Source: CAYRFQ01 sp964423615 (lineage in GTDB: Bacteria > Planctomycetota > Planctomycetia > Gemmatales > Gemmataceae). From it: a DNA stretch of 24,570 nt. Below are positions 1 through 9,155 of this stretch, in pieces. The notes beneath the pieces are model-generated. The model did no database searches. It saw only the letters and a list, made by a program, of their open reading frames with translations, and had not been told where the DNA came from. The translations under genes and the position numbers were made by a program. The stretch spans positions 1 to 24,570 of the forward strand of contig CAYRFQ010000109.1 of the NCBI GenBank assembly GCA_964423615.1, in the 5' to 3' direction. The stretch's first letter is position 1. Every line of letters starts with the position of its first letter.

Positions 1-55
1 TATAGTCGCAGCTAGGATTCTGGCCACATACCACACCCCTTTACCGAATGTTTAC

Positions 56-285
56 GGTTCCATGGCTGCAAGCATATATACCACAAGGAGATGTGTCCGC
101 ACCTCTGGTCCAGCCTGGAACCTTGGAACCTTTGTTCCTGTTAACTCTAAACGCGAAAACTTAATCCAAACAATCAACCGGAACTTCGGTTCCAAGGTTC
201 CTGTAAACACAAAACAGAGCCCTCAACTCATTGTGTCACAAGGGGTTAGAGTTTTGGAACGATCGGAACTTCGGTGGAACCTTGC
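56..285. repeat. Cluster of GGAACC/GGTTCC repeats
   Basis: Non-coding stretch with six GGAACC or GGTTCC hexamers (56, 117, 125, 188, 196, 276) and further GGAAC or GTTCC pentamers (134, 180, 256, 265). GGAACCTTGGAACC at 117-130 is the exact reverse complement of 188-201. CGGAACTTCGGT occurs at 179-190 and again at 264-275. TGGAACCTTG occurs at 116-125 and 275-284. Positions 180-193 form a five-pair hairpin with a TTCG loop. By chance about 0.1 such hexamers would be expected in this length. Iterons, an operator or integrase arm sites are possible; the sequence does not decide between them. Confidence 0.6.
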
Positions 286-295
286 GGCGACTCGC

Positions 296-320
296 CCACA
301 AGGGCAAATCCCCCTTGTGG
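296..320. other. Nine-pair inverted repeat
   Basis: CCACAAGGG at 296-304 pairs with CCCTTGTGG at 312-320 around a seven-base loop. No T-run follows on either side, so it is not a standard intrinsic terminator. A related TTGTGTCACAA dyad lies at 231-241. It may be an operator or a structured leader ahead of the gene at 543. The rest of 286-542 holds nothing I can name apart from the ribosome-binding site at 530-537. Confidence 0.4.
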
Positions 321-542
321 TTGTGTGAGGTTTGGCGCTGGCAGGCTGCGATCGTGATTGCGCAACTTGCCCAGAAACAGGTTGAGCGCCTAACCCAATC
401 GACACGGAAACGCACCATTTGTCGCAGACATCTGGGCAATCCAAAGAAAGTCGTAAGTTGTTTTGCATCAATTATATACATCTATTTATTCGCTGTAAGA
501 GTTACAACAATTCCTAATGATTTTGGAAAAAAGGAGGCCCTC

Positions 543-1055
543 ATGGGCGGAAATCTCATTCATTATTGGCGACCAAAACGAAAACGGACGGTCGAAGAAT
601 CCTATGCCATTTCCATCACCGACTTGCGTAAAAATGGTTGCTTTGGATCAGGGGCTTGGATGCCCAAGACGTATACCTGGCAAAACACACAAACCAAACG
701 CACCTCGTTCGAAGTTTTCATTGCCATCAACATGAACGAGTCAGAACCTCGAATGCAACTTGAACACAGTTCTCCACGTTCGGGCGAAAAGCTGTGCTAT
801 TCCGTAAGGCTCACGACGACCACGCCCAACTATGGCGGGTTGAGGTGGTGGTTCCTTTGTCCCATCCGCGACTGCGGCCGTCGTGTGGCCAAACTCTACG
901 TGTCGGCAGAGTGGCATCATTTCGGATGCCGCCAATGTCGACATTTAACCTACCGGAGTTCCCAAGAAAGTCGAAAGTATGACGGCGTTGATGCAATGTT
1001 AGCACGAGAGCTAGGCATCGACATTAAAACTATCAGACAGCTTTATCGAACATGA
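543..1055 (+). CDS. Small zinc-ribbon protein of unknown function
   Basis: 170 residues from the ATG at 543, chosen because a strong Shine-Dalgarno (AAAGGAGG) sits just upstream; the open frame extends further left, but that part is repeat DNA. Two cysteine pairs, C106-x4-C111 and C129-x2-C132, flank the segment GRRVAKLY, which fits a small zinc ribbon. The motif order WWF-C-P, CGRRVAKLY, C-x2-C-x-x-LTY is one I recall from short uncharacterised proteins scattered on bacterial mobile elements. The N-terminal half has no recognisable domain. The short basic C-terminus ends in a helix-turn-helix-like LGIDIKTIRQLY. A DNA- or RNA-binding role is possible but not shown. It lies about 540 bases upstream of the helicase-nuclease gene and is probably not in the same operon. 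Confidence 0.75.
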   Translation: MGGNLIHYWRPKRKRTVEESYAISITDLRKNGCFGSGAWMPKTYTWQNTQTKRTSFEVFIAINMNESEPRMQLEHSSPRSGEKLCYSVRLTTTTPNYGGLRWWFLCPIRDCGRRVAKLYVSAEWHHFGCRQCRHLTYRSSQESRKYDGVDAMLARELGIDIKTIRQLYRT

Positions 1056-1591
1056 CAAGACTTAATGAGATCCTTTCCGTGGGGTCGACGAATCAACACA
1101 AACATCCGCGACCTGAGGTGATGGCCGCCCTACTCCGTGCAAGGGTCCTTCCGATCTGCACTCAAATGACGGCTCAGTGTTCGCCAGATTTGGAAGCACA
1201 TCGTCAACAGGCACTGCCGATGATTTACCCATCTCGTTCAGTCTCACGCCGCGATATCAACAAGAACAACCGTAGTAAAAATGTGGCGTGTGCAAGCACC
1301 ATCTTGCTCGAAGTCAACAACAACGGATTCGAGATTCAGCGGCTCGACACCCATCAAGGCATCATCGATCGGCTTCACATTGAAGCCGGAACTCCGTTGT
1401 GTCGTGCTCGGAGAGTTTCCGGACCTTGAAGCAGAGAACAATTCAGGAGCACGTCGGTCTGCAAATCGCTAGTCTCCTTAGCTGACTACTCACCCTCGAC
1501 ATCTTGCCTAGTGTCACCTTGCCTTTCCCCATAAAACCTGTAACTTAAACTGAAAAGTCCTGCTTCTTCATCAAAAACCAGCAGCCCAAGT
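1056..1591. other. Stretch without a convincing gene
   Basis: Two weak open frames overlap here. On the + strand, 1052-1429 (125 codons) starts in an ATGA overlap with the preceding stop but has no ribosome-binding site, and its first two thirds do not look like protein. On the - strand, 1441-1244 encodes a segment (GFNVKPIDDALMGVEPLNL, then VVVDFEQDG) with regular codon use, which reads more like a remnant of a real gene that has lost its start. I take the region as decayed coding DNA plus the promoter region of the downstream helicase gene. No consensus promoter stands out. Confidence 0.35.
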
Positions 1592-4366
1592 ATGCTGCCT
1601 CAACCTCCCCAATTCGTGCCCTCGCCCGAACAACAGCAAGTCATCTCACACCGAGATGGCCACTTGCAAGTAATCGCTTGCGCGGGTGCCGGCAAAACCG
1701 AGGCAATCTCTCGCCGCGTGGCCTCCTTGATCACGGAAGGGGTCGAGCCCTCAGCTATCGTAGCGTTTACCTTCACCGAACGTGCGGCTGTTTCACTGAA
1801 AACACGGATTACCAAGCGAGTCGCTGAGGCGAAAGGCCAAGTCTTTCTCGATCGGCTTGGCCCGATGTTCGTCGGGACGATTCACGCCTATTGTCTTCGT
1901 CTGCTCCAGGATCACGTGACGGAACTCGCCAATTTCGACATCCTCGACGCCCACCGCTTGGCCGGTCTACTCAGTCGTGAGTTCAAACGTCTCAAGCTCA
2001 ACAAAATAGGTCCGAAACACTGGAGACCGATCGCAGATTTTTTGCGGAACGCCAACGTTGTCGAAAACGAATCCATTGATCGAACCCTTCTGAAAGGAAG
2101 TTCCTTCGGCGACTGCTACAACGCTTTTTGCGAAACCCTCTACCGCTACCGCTTTCTCACGTATGGCTTGCTCATTACTGCAGCCCTGAAGGCCCTCGAC
2201 AACGAAGACATCTTCAAACGGGTTCACGGATCGCTGCAACATCTGATTGTGGACGAATATCAGGACATCAACCCCGCCCAAGAAAAACTCATCGCCAAGC
2301 TCTCGCAATCGCCGGTCCAGCTGTGCGTTGTTGCCGATGACGATCAATCGATTTATCAGTGGCGTGGTTCCGACGTGTCGAACATGTTGGAATTCACACA
2401 ACGTTATCCAGACGCCACACCCGTCACGCTTTCGGTCAATCGGCGTTCGCGGCCCGAAATCATTCAGACGGCAAACACCTTCGCAGACTCCATTTGTCCC
2501 CGACTCCCCAAGCAAATGGGAACGTTTCGACCGGGGAGCGAACCCGAGGTCGTTTGCTGGGCTGCCGAGACCGCGAGAGCCGAGGCCGAAGTCATCGCCG
2601 ACACCATCGAGAAGTTGCAAGACCGAGGTTACCGCTACAAGGACATTGCCGTTCTGTACCGATCGGTGCGGACGTCCTCTCCGCCATTGATCGAAGTGTT
2701 CGAAACCCGAGGAATCCCCTTCCGCTGTGCAGGTCGGACGGGCCTTTTCCTCCAACCAGAGGCTTTGGTCCTCGGAAAAACTTACGCCTGGCTGATCAAC
2801 TACGAATGGAAAAGCGCTCGATACGGCGAAAGTGAGGTAGTCGAACTCGACGATTTGGTTGCCGAATACGAGGCGGTCTTCACCGATGGCGAACCGATCG
2901 AAGAACTCGAGCTGTACCTCAACCACTGGAAACACTTGGTCAAGGACAACTCGGCGCCGATCAACTTGGTTCGGGATTTCTACCGGCTGTTGAACCTGCT
3001 CGGTGTCCAACACTTGAACCTCGACGATCCTTCGGATTCGGCCCGCATGGGTTGCCTGGCCCGTTTCTCCCAAATCCTCGCGGACTTCGAACACGTCACT
3101 CGTCGAGGTCGCTACCTCGAGGAAAACGGCAAGCGGGAGTATCGCGGCGGGACGGATCGGGGCCAATACTTCTATCAACGCCTTTACAATTTCCTCCAAT
3201 ACTACGCTCTCGATGCGTACGAAGATTTCGAGGGAGAAGAGAACTTCGACCTCGACACCGTGGACATCCTGACCATTCACCAGGCCAAGGGTTTGGAGTG
3301 GCCGGTTGTCTTCGTGCCGAGCTTGGTCCAGGGACGTTTTCCTTCTCAGTATGCCGGTCGTTCGCAGGACTGGCTGATCCCCGAAGAACATTTCCCACCG
3401 GAGGCCCAGCAACGTTACCAGGGGAGCGAAACGGAAGAACGCCGGCTCTTTTACGTGGCGATCACTCGGGCGAAGGACATTCTTTACCTCTCCCGATTTC
3501 GCAAGCTCAAGAACAAGTTCAAGCCCTCGGTCTTTCTCGAAGAAGTCGCGGGAAGTGATCCGCCCATCGTTTGTGAACTGCCACTGCCCGAGCCGTTCAC
3601 ACCACCGCCAGACGACGCGGAGGATTTGCCGACGATTTCGTTCTCCGAGTTGGCCTTGTTCGAAAGTTGCCCCATGCGGTATCGGATGAGCAGTTCACTC
3701 GGATTTCAACCGCAACTTGTCACGGAACTCGGATACGGAAAAGCCATCCACCACATTTTGCGAGAATTGGCAGAGTTCACACAAGCCAAAGGGAGCCTGC
3801 CCACCGCCGAAGAAATCAAGAAATTGTTCAGGCAAGCATTCTACCTTCCATTCGCAAACCAAGCCGCGGCAGAAAACTTAGCGGCACGGGCTTGGAGCCT
3901 CGTTCACAAGTACCTGAAGGATCACCATTCCGATCTACTCAGAATCTGGGCCACCGAACGAGCATTCGAGTTACACCTGGAGAAGGGAATTGTGAACGGT
4001 CGCGCCGATGTCATCCTTGACCGTGAAAACGGCATCGTCGATAATCTTGCCATCGTGGACTACAAGACTTCGAACGAGACCAAGCCCGACGATCTTTACG
4101 CGTTCCAACTGGCGATCTATGCCGGAGCTGGTCGGGGAGAAGGTCTGAACGTCGAAGCGGGGTATGTTCACATGTTGAAGGAGAATGAACGCCGAGGTTT
4201 TCCGATCGATGTTGTGGCCGTGAAGGTCGCAAGAGGAAGAGCGGATGTCCTGATTGATGGTATCCGAGAAGGTCTTTTTCCTGCTCGGCCAGACCAAGAG
4301 AAATGTAAGCGATGTGACGTTAAGGCGATTTGCGGACATGCCAAGATTGGAAAATACGATTTGTAA
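1592..4366 (+). CDS. UvrD/PcrA-type SF1 helicase fused to an Fe-S PD-(D/E)XK nuclease
   Basis: 924 residues. The N-terminal two thirds carry the ordered SF1A helicase motifs: Walker A AGAGKT (31-36), Walker B DEYQD (221-225), ADDDQSIYQWRG (about 247-258), HQAKGLEW (from 563) and AITRAKD (about 622). The C-terminal third is a RecB/Cas4-like nuclease with GRADVILD (about 801-808) and VDYKTS (D823, K825). C693 with C905-x2-C908-x5-C914 matches the four-cysteine [4Fe-4S] pattern of AddB and Cas4 nucleases. The family unwinds and degrades or resects DNA ends using ATP. Having both activities in one chain, without an AddB or RecC partner nearby, resembles single-protein accessory helicase-nucleases more than housekeeping RecBCD. 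No Shine-Dalgarno precedes the ATG at 1592. The parA-like gene starts 43 bases after the stop, so the two are probably co-transcribed. Confident in domains; the defence role is inferred. Confidence 0.93.
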   Translation: MLPQPPQFVPSPEQQQVISHRDGHLQVIACAGAGKTEAISRRVASLITEGVEPSAIVAFTFTERAAVSLKTRITKRVAEAKGQVFLDRLGPMFVGTIHAYCLRLLQDHVTELANFDILDAHRLAGLLSREFKRLKLNKIGPKHWRPIADFLRNANVVENESIDRTLLKGSSFGDCYNAFCETLYRYRFLTYGLLITAALKALDNEDIFKRVHGSLQHLIVDEYQDINPAQEKLIAKLSQSPVQLCVVADDDQSIYQWRGSDVSNMLEFTQRYPDATPVTLSVNRRSRPEIIQTANTFADSICPRLPKQMGTFRPGSEPEVVCWAAETARAEAEVIADTIEKLQDRGYRYKDIAVLYRSVRTSSPPLIEVFETRGIPFRCAGRTGLFLQPEALVLGKTYAWLINYEWKSARYGESEVVELDDLVAEYEAVFTDGEPIEELELYLNHWKHLVKDNSAPINLVRDFYRLLNLLGVQHLNLDDPSDSARMGCLARFSQILADFEHVTRRGRYLEENGKREYRGGTDRGQYFYQRLYNFLQYYALDAYEDFEGEENFDLDTVDILTIHQAKGLEWPVVFVPSLVQGRFPSQYAGRSQDWLIPEEHFPPEAQQRYQGSETEERRLFYVAITRAKDILYLSRFRKLKNKFKPSVFLEEVAGSDPPIVCELPLPEPFTPPPDDAEDLPTISFSELALFESCPMRYRMSSSLGFQPQLVTELGYGKAIHHILRELAEFTQAKGSLPTAEEIKKLFRQAFYLPFANQAAAENLAARAWSLVHKYLKDHHSDLLRIWATERAFELHLEKGIVNGRADVILDRENGIVDNLAIVDYKTSNETKPDDLYAFQLAIYAGAGRGEGLNVEAGYVHMLKENERRGFPIDVVAVKVARGRADVLIDGIREGLFPARPDQEKCKRCDVKAICGHAKIGKYDL

Positions 4367-4409
4367 CCGAAGGTGGCTCGATGCGTTACTTCTGAGGAAA
4401 CATACAACT

Positions 4410-5306
4410 ATGGCACCTGTTATCGTCAGCATGATCAATTTGAAGGGTGGTGTTGGGAAAACCACAACTACGGTACAATTAGCTGAATGCTTATCGGCTG
4501 TTGAGAACAGAAGAGTTCTCGTCATCGATCTCGATCCACAAACTAATGCCAGCGTGACTTTGATCCCCACTAAACGATGGCAGGAATTAGATGCCCAGGG
4601 GCTTACTGCTTACCAGATGTTTCGAGACAAATTAGATGGAACTACTATCTTTGAAATGTCAAAGGCAATTCAGAAAAGCGTCTCCAACCTCACCGAAGCC
4701 AAGACTTTAAGTTTATTGGCTTCCAACATCGATTTGATCGACATCCAAGATCAGATGCACATAATTGCCATGAGAACGAACTATAAGACTTTGCCGATGG
4801 AAGTGTTGAAGCAGCAGATAGAACCGTTTCTTGATGATTATGACTTCATATTGATTGATTGCCCACCGAATCTTGGCCTCATAACTCAGAACGGAATCGA
4901 AATCAGCGATTTCTATTTCATCCCAACGATTCCAGATCATATGTCAACAACCGGGTTGCAACAAATTATTCGAAAAATCCATGAACTCAGTGATATACGT
5001 AAGTTGTCAATTCGTTGTCTTGGTTTGATTATTACGAAGTATAATTCACGATCCGAAGTTCACGAGAAGATGGTTGCTCAATTGCCAGATAAATTCAAGA
5101 ACTACTTTAAAGACTTGGATCTTCCTCCCTCCGATGTTTTTGAATCTGTGATCCCCTTGGCAAATCAGTATGCCGAAGTCGTCAACTTCACCGTGAGAGT
5201 TTCCAGTTTTAAGGACAAATACGGACACACAACTTCCGGTGAGAAGAAGTTGTATGAACACATCATGGCCCTCACAGAGGAATTTTTGGTCTATGCCGAA
5301 GACTGA
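4410..5306 (+). CDS. ParA/MinD-family ATPase
   Basis: 298 residues from the ATG at 4410, preceded by GAGGA. The open frame reaches further left, but only this start puts the Walker motif at the usual place near the N-terminus. Deviant Walker A KGGVGKTTT spans residues 12-20. VLVIDLDPQTNAS follows (Walker A' region), then FILIDCPPNLG (Walker B). These are the hallmarks of ParA ATPases, which dimerise on DNA with ATP and position plasmids, chromosomes or protein complexes. No ParB and no parS-like repeats are beside it. Instead it overlaps the next gene by 14 bases and sits between a helicase-nuclease and a restriction-modification pair. It is clearly richer in A+T than the helicase gene, suggesting a separate origin. 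A role in organising the defence complex is inference; stabilisation of the island by partitioning is the alternative. Confidence 0.92.
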   Translation: MAPVIVSMINLKGGVGKTTTTVQLAECLSAVENRRVLVIDLDPQTNASVTLIPTKRWQELDAQGLTAYQMFRDKLDGTTIFEMSKAIQKSVSNLTEAKTLSLLASNIDLIDIQDQMHIIAMRTNYKTLPMEVLKQQIEPFLDDYDFILIDCPPNLGLITQNGIEISDFYFIPTIPDHMSTTGLQQIIRKIHELSDIRKLSIRCLGLIITKYNSRSEVHEKMVAQLPDKFKNYFKDLDLPPSDVFESVIPLANQYAEVVNFTVRVSSFKDKYGHTTSGEKKLYEHIMALTEEFLVYAED

Positions 5307-6024
5307 TCCGGCTGTTATCAGGGAATTGAAGAGTAAAATCCAACAACTTACCAAGGCTGTTCTGAACCAAGCCGAGAATGACCCATCATTCGCCTCGGAG
5401 TTGCTGGGAATTGCCACTGGTGAACATGCGCCCTCCCCTGGGAATCGCACGCGGCGGAGAGACAAATTTGATCCAGTTACATTTTTGCTGAAAAACAATC
5501 GTGATACGAGCAAACTCAGGCAGCACCTTGGGGAAGCTGGGGTCGAGTTTGTTACAAAACTCGTTCGGCAACTCAAACTCGCCTCGCCTAAAGAAATCAA
5601 AGAATTCGAAGAGCAGAAACTCATTGATTTAGTTGTGGCGCATGGAGAAGAAGGTGTTGAACGTGATAGAGCGTTTCTTACGGCGAGGGCCAAGCAGACA
5701 TCGGCTCAGCATGATGAGGGTAAAGTGAATCACTCGGAGTCGAGTGGAACAGAGGAATCTTCCGACTCTGATCACGGGTCCCAACCTGAAGAACATTCCT
5801 TAGACGAAGGGAAAACGAAAACTTCAAGTGTATCAGTGCCGGGGTCGCAAAACAAACGTGATGGGGAAAGCCCCCATCATACGCCTGGTCCTGAAATGGA
5901 TAACGAAACTATTGATGGTCAAGATACAGGAACGCCTCCAGTAGCACGACCTTCCGAGGGACAGGGAACACAATCCGAGGAAGCAACTCGGAAAGCAGAC
6001 GACAACAAGTCCAAAGCGGAATGA
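5293..6024 (+). CDS. ParA-coupled protein with a long acidic disordered tail
   Basis: 243 residues from the ATG at 5293, inside the end of the parA-like gene, with AGAGGAA upstream. The overlap implies translational coupling. Residues 1-25 form a probable amphipathic helix, and residues 45-125 look folded and helical (FDPVTFLLKNN, VEFVTKLVRQL, EIKEFEEQKLIDLVVAH). From about residue 138 to the end the chain is low-complexity and rich in Ser, Glu, Asp, Thr, Gly and Gln, with no hydrophobic core; this part should be disordered. I do not recognise the family. The position immediately after a ParA ATPase is where a ParB or another ParA-activating partner normally lies, but no ParB HTH or CTPase motif is visible. 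It could be an adaptor joining ParA to the Mod/Res complex; that is speculation. Confidence 0.8.
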   Translation: MPKTDPAVIRELKSKIQQLTKAVLNQAENDPSFASELLGIATGEHAPSPGNRTRRRDKFDPVTFLLKNNRDTSKLRQHLGEAGVEFVTKLVRQLKLASPKEIKEFEEQKLIDLVVAHGEEGVERDRAFLTARAKQTSAQHDEGKVNHSESSGTEESSDSDHGSQPEEHSLDEGKTKTSSVSVPGSQNKRDGESPHHTPGPEMDNETIDGQDTGTPPVARPSEGQGTQSEEATRKADDNKSKAE

Positions 6025-6090
6025 GTCGGATTTCTGGGTCGTTGCGGCTTGGGAATGGCAAGCCCGCTCACTGCGAAAAGGTGCGAACGA

Positions 6091-9000
6091 ATGGGACGAA
6101 AGAAGAAGTCGACAAAGCAAGCGGCAGACATCGAGGATTACCGCCACGATAAAGCCAAACGGAAGAACAACCCACCGGCGAAGATTGCTGGCGAAGGCCA
6201 TGTCCCGGTAATGCCCAAGGTGGAATATTCCTACAGTCCTCGTCGACCTCCGAGTTTGCGATTTGACCCAGAGGGCAAACCAGACAAGCTGCCTGAACTA
6301 CTGGAGCAAGCGACTCAACGCCCGCTCACGACAGAAGAAGCAAAGTTGTTGGCGGATGCCCTGCGAAATCAAGAACCCTGGTTGGAGTGGGCAGGGAAAC
6401 AAGAATCGCAGACAAATGGGTTCTCGGTTGATCCTGTGGCGATCCTCATTCACGAACGCATTTCCGCTCAAGCTATTCTGAAGATTGCAGCTCGGCAAGA
6501 TGCTCAACGTGAACTCTTTGCTGATCCACAGCAAGATTATCACGAAGCCGTTCAGTTTTACCAACATGATATTAAATGGACTAATCGGCTGATTCTAGGT
6601 GACAATCTTCAAGTGATGGCATCTCTCGCGCATCGTGAAGATTTGGCAGGGAAGGTGCAGATGATTTATGTCGATCCTCCGTACGGGATCAAGTTCAAAA
6701 GCAACTTCCAACCTCAAATTTCAAAACGCACTGTTGAAGATTTCGATAAGGATCTCACCCGTGACCTTGAAATGGTCAAGGCCTATCGAGACACATGGCG
6801 TCTTGGATTACATAGTTATCTTGCCTACCTCCGAAGTCGTCTTGCCGTCAGCCGGGAACTTCTCGCGGATACCGGGAGCATATTCGTCCAAATCAGTGAT
6901 GATAACGTTCACCATGTACGAGAACTCATGGATGAAATATTCGGACGAGAAAACTTCATTTCGTTGATTACGTTCAGAAAAACGGGTGGTGAAGGAGGAA
7001 TATTTCTTGGAACAGTATGTGATTTTATCTTGTGGTATGGACGGGATCGAAGCCAAACAAAGTCTCGGAAGTTGTACTATGAAAAAAGGCCTGGTGATGA
7101 AGGAGCTACCGAGTACACGAATTTGGAGTTGGTAGATGGCTCCACTCGTCCAATGACCAAAGCAGAGATTTCAAATTTGGCAGATCTCCCGCCCGGTGCT
7201 AAGGTATTCGCAACTTGGCCCCTCGTCTCTCCGGGATACTCAGAACACAACTCCCAAACAATCAAAATAGGTTCGACTGAGAATCCTATCACCCTCAAGT
7301 GCCCGAGTAATAAACATTGGACAGTTGGAGTTGAAGGAACGGTAAAATTATGGAAAGCAGAAAGACTGCTTCCGAAAGAAGGACAAAGGATCTATAAGAG
7401 ATATTTGTCCGATTTCGCCGCAACTCCGTTAAGCAACCAATGGACTGATTCGAGGGGAGAATTGCGACCTCAGTATGTGGTCCAGACATCCTCGATCATT
7501 GTGCAACGCTGCATGTTAATGACCACCGATCCTGGGGATCTTGTGCTTGACCCAACATGTGGGAGCGGTACAACTGCTTATGTCGCTGAGCAATGGGGGA
7601 GAAGGTGGATAACGATTGATACTAGTCGTGTTGCAGTAGCTATCGCTCGCCACCGAATCCTCACAAAGGGGCTCTTCCCTTACTATGAATTGTGCGAAGA
7701 AAGCAAAGGGCCTTCCGGTGGCTTTCGATACCACAGCATTCCGTATATCAGCTACAGTGTCGTCGCAAACAATCAGAATCTCGACCCAATTCTCGCTCGT
7801 CATGATCAAATCCTTGATGACAAACTTGTTGCTTGCAACCATGCCTTATCCAAAGTAACAAATGAACAACGCGTGGCCGTTCAAAGGAAACTTTGGGCCA
7901 AACAGAATCAAGCAGGCAAGAAATCTATCACGGACGCAGATCGACGACGTTGGGAACTCCCGAAATCGAACAACTGGGAACACTGGACGGTCCCCTTTGA
8001 TACAGACTATGACTGGCCCGAAGAACTCCAACAGGCAGTGAACGCATACCGCCAAGCTTGGCGTGCCAAGATGGACGAAGTCAACGAGTGTATCGCCGCG
8101 AACGCCGAGCAACAAGAACTAGTCGACCAACCGATTAAGGTAAAGGGAGTTATTCGCGTCAGTGGTCCGTTCACTGTTGAATCCGTGCAACCACCGCAAA
8201 TGTCTCTCAGCGATGTGATTGACACTTTGAGTCCCATTGGTGGCGAACCGGAGTCCCTCGACACCTTCGCATCCGCTCGAACAATTCGGGAAGTCGGACT
8301 CGCCAACGAATACGAAGTTCAGAACATCGATGCCTACCTTGACCAGATGGTTCGACTCCTTCGCCAAGACGGAGTCCGTTTCCCTGATAACAAACAGCAA
8401 AACTTTACCCGCCTGGACCGGATCACCGGCTCGAACGCACTCCATGCGGAAGGCCGTTGGGTCACCGATGGAGAAGAAGACTCCAACCCCGAAGGAAGGG
8501 CCACCGTCGCAGTCGGCTTTGGCCCTCAATACGGACCTGTGACCGCCTTACAAGTCGAAGAACTCATCCGAGCTGCGAACCGTAGCGGATACGACGAACT
8601 TGTCATCGCCGGTTTCAGCTTCGACGGAGCCGCCCAGGCCATCATCGACGAAGACCAACACCCAAAACTCCGCGTCCACCAAGCCAACATCCGCCCCGAC
8701 GTGAACCCTGGCATGAACGGTCTGCTGAAGGAACAGCCCGGAAGCCAACTCTTCACAGTCTTCGGACAACCACGCACCCGCGTTGATGGCCCAAATTCCG
8801 ATGGCGAATACGTCGTCACGATGGAAGGCGTAGACATCTACGATCCGGTTTCCAATACGGTCATCCCCACCAACAAAGAAAAAGTCGCCGCGTGGTTCAT
8901 CGATGGTGATTACGATGGCCGCACGTTCTGCATCACACAAGCCTTCTTCCCCGACCGCAAAGCCTGGGACAAACTCGCCAAAGCCCTCAAAGGCGTGATT

Positions 9001-9144
9001 GATCAAGACGCATTCGAAGCATTCTCGGGAACGGAATCATTGCCATTCCCTGCCGGGAAACACAAGTGTGTTGCCGTCAAGGTGATCGATCCAAGGGGGA
9101 ATGAGGTGATGCAAATACACCGCCTGGACACCTCAAAAAAATAA
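6091..9144 (+). CDS. Type III-like adenine-specific DNA methyltransferase (Mod)
   Basis: 1017 residues from the ATG at 6091, chosen because AAAAGGTG lies seven bases upstream and the basic start MGRKKKSTKQ fits family members I recall; in-frame TTG 6049 and ATG 6055 are alternatives. The catalytic motif DPPYG (195-199) precedes the SAM-binding motif DPTCGSGT (487-494). This is the beta-class order of type III Mod enzymes, which methylate the adenine N6. The segment between (about 290-440) should be the target-recognition domain; it is A+T-rich relative to its flanks. The protein is longer than classical Mod (about 650): the C-terminal 450 residues form a further region (VSGPFTVESVQPP, then AVGFGPQYGP) typical of the large Mods paired with BPTD_3080-type Res proteins. 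Res follows 11 bases later. Mod sets site specificity and protects host DNA. Confidence 0.93.
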   Translation: MGRKKKSTKQAADIEDYRHDKAKRKNNPPAKIAGEGHVPVMPKVEYSYSPRRPPSLRFDPEGKPDKLPELLEQATQRPLTTEEAKLLADALRNQEPWLEWAGKQESQTNGFSVDPVAILIHERISAQAILKIAARQDAQRELFADPQQDYHEAVQFYQHDIKWTNRLILGDNLQVMASLAHREDLAGKVQMIYVDPPYGIKFKSNFQPQISKRTVEDFDKDLTRDLEMVKAYRDTWRLGLHSYLAYLRSRLAVSRELLADTGSIFVQISDDNVHHVRELMDEIFGRENFISLITFRKTGGEGGIFLGTVCDFILWYGRDRSQTKSRKLYYEKRPGDEGATEYTNLELVDGSTRPMTKAEISNLADLPPGAKVFATWPLVSPGYSEHNSQTIKIGSTENPITLKCPSNKHWTVGVEGTVKLWKAERLLPKEGQRIYKRYLSDFAATPLSNQWTDSRGELRPQYVVQTSSIIVQRCMLMTTDPGDLVLDPTCGSGTTAYVAEQWGRRWITIDTSRVAVAIARHRILTKGLFPYYELCEESKGPSGGFRYHSIPYISYSVVANNQNLDPILARHDQILDDKLVACNHALSKVTNEQRVAVQRKLWAKQNQAGKKSITDADRRRWELPKSNNWEHWTVPFDTDYDWPEELQQAVNAYRQAWRAKMDEVNECIAANAEQQELVDQPIKVKGVIRVSGPFTVESVQPPQMSLSDVIDTLSPIGGEPESLDTFASARTIREVGLANEYEVQNIDAYLDQMVRLLRQDGVRFPDNKQQNFTRLDRITGSNALHAEGRWVTDGEEDSNPEGRATVAVGFGPQYGPVTALQVEELIRAANRSGYDELVIAGFSFDGAAQAIIDEDQHPKLRVHQANIRPDVNPGMNGLLKEQPGSQLFTVFGQPRTRVDGPNSDGEYVVTMEGVDIYDPVSNTVIPTNKEKVAAWFIDGDYDGRTFCITQAFFPDRKAWDKLAKALKGVIDQDAFEAFSGTESLPFPAGKHKCVAVKVIDPRGNEVMQIHRLDTSKK

Positions 9145-9155
9145 TCGAGGAAACG

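Noticed and set aside
56..285. CRISPR array
   Set aside because: The repeats are short, irregularly spaced and in both orientations, without uniform spacers, and no cas gene is present; the Cas4-like nuclease domain belongs to a UvrD fusion.
1967..3412. A 481-codon frame on the - strand
   Set aside because: It is antisense to the helicase-nuclease gene, whose + strand carries all SF1 motifs; the long shadow arises from codon bias.
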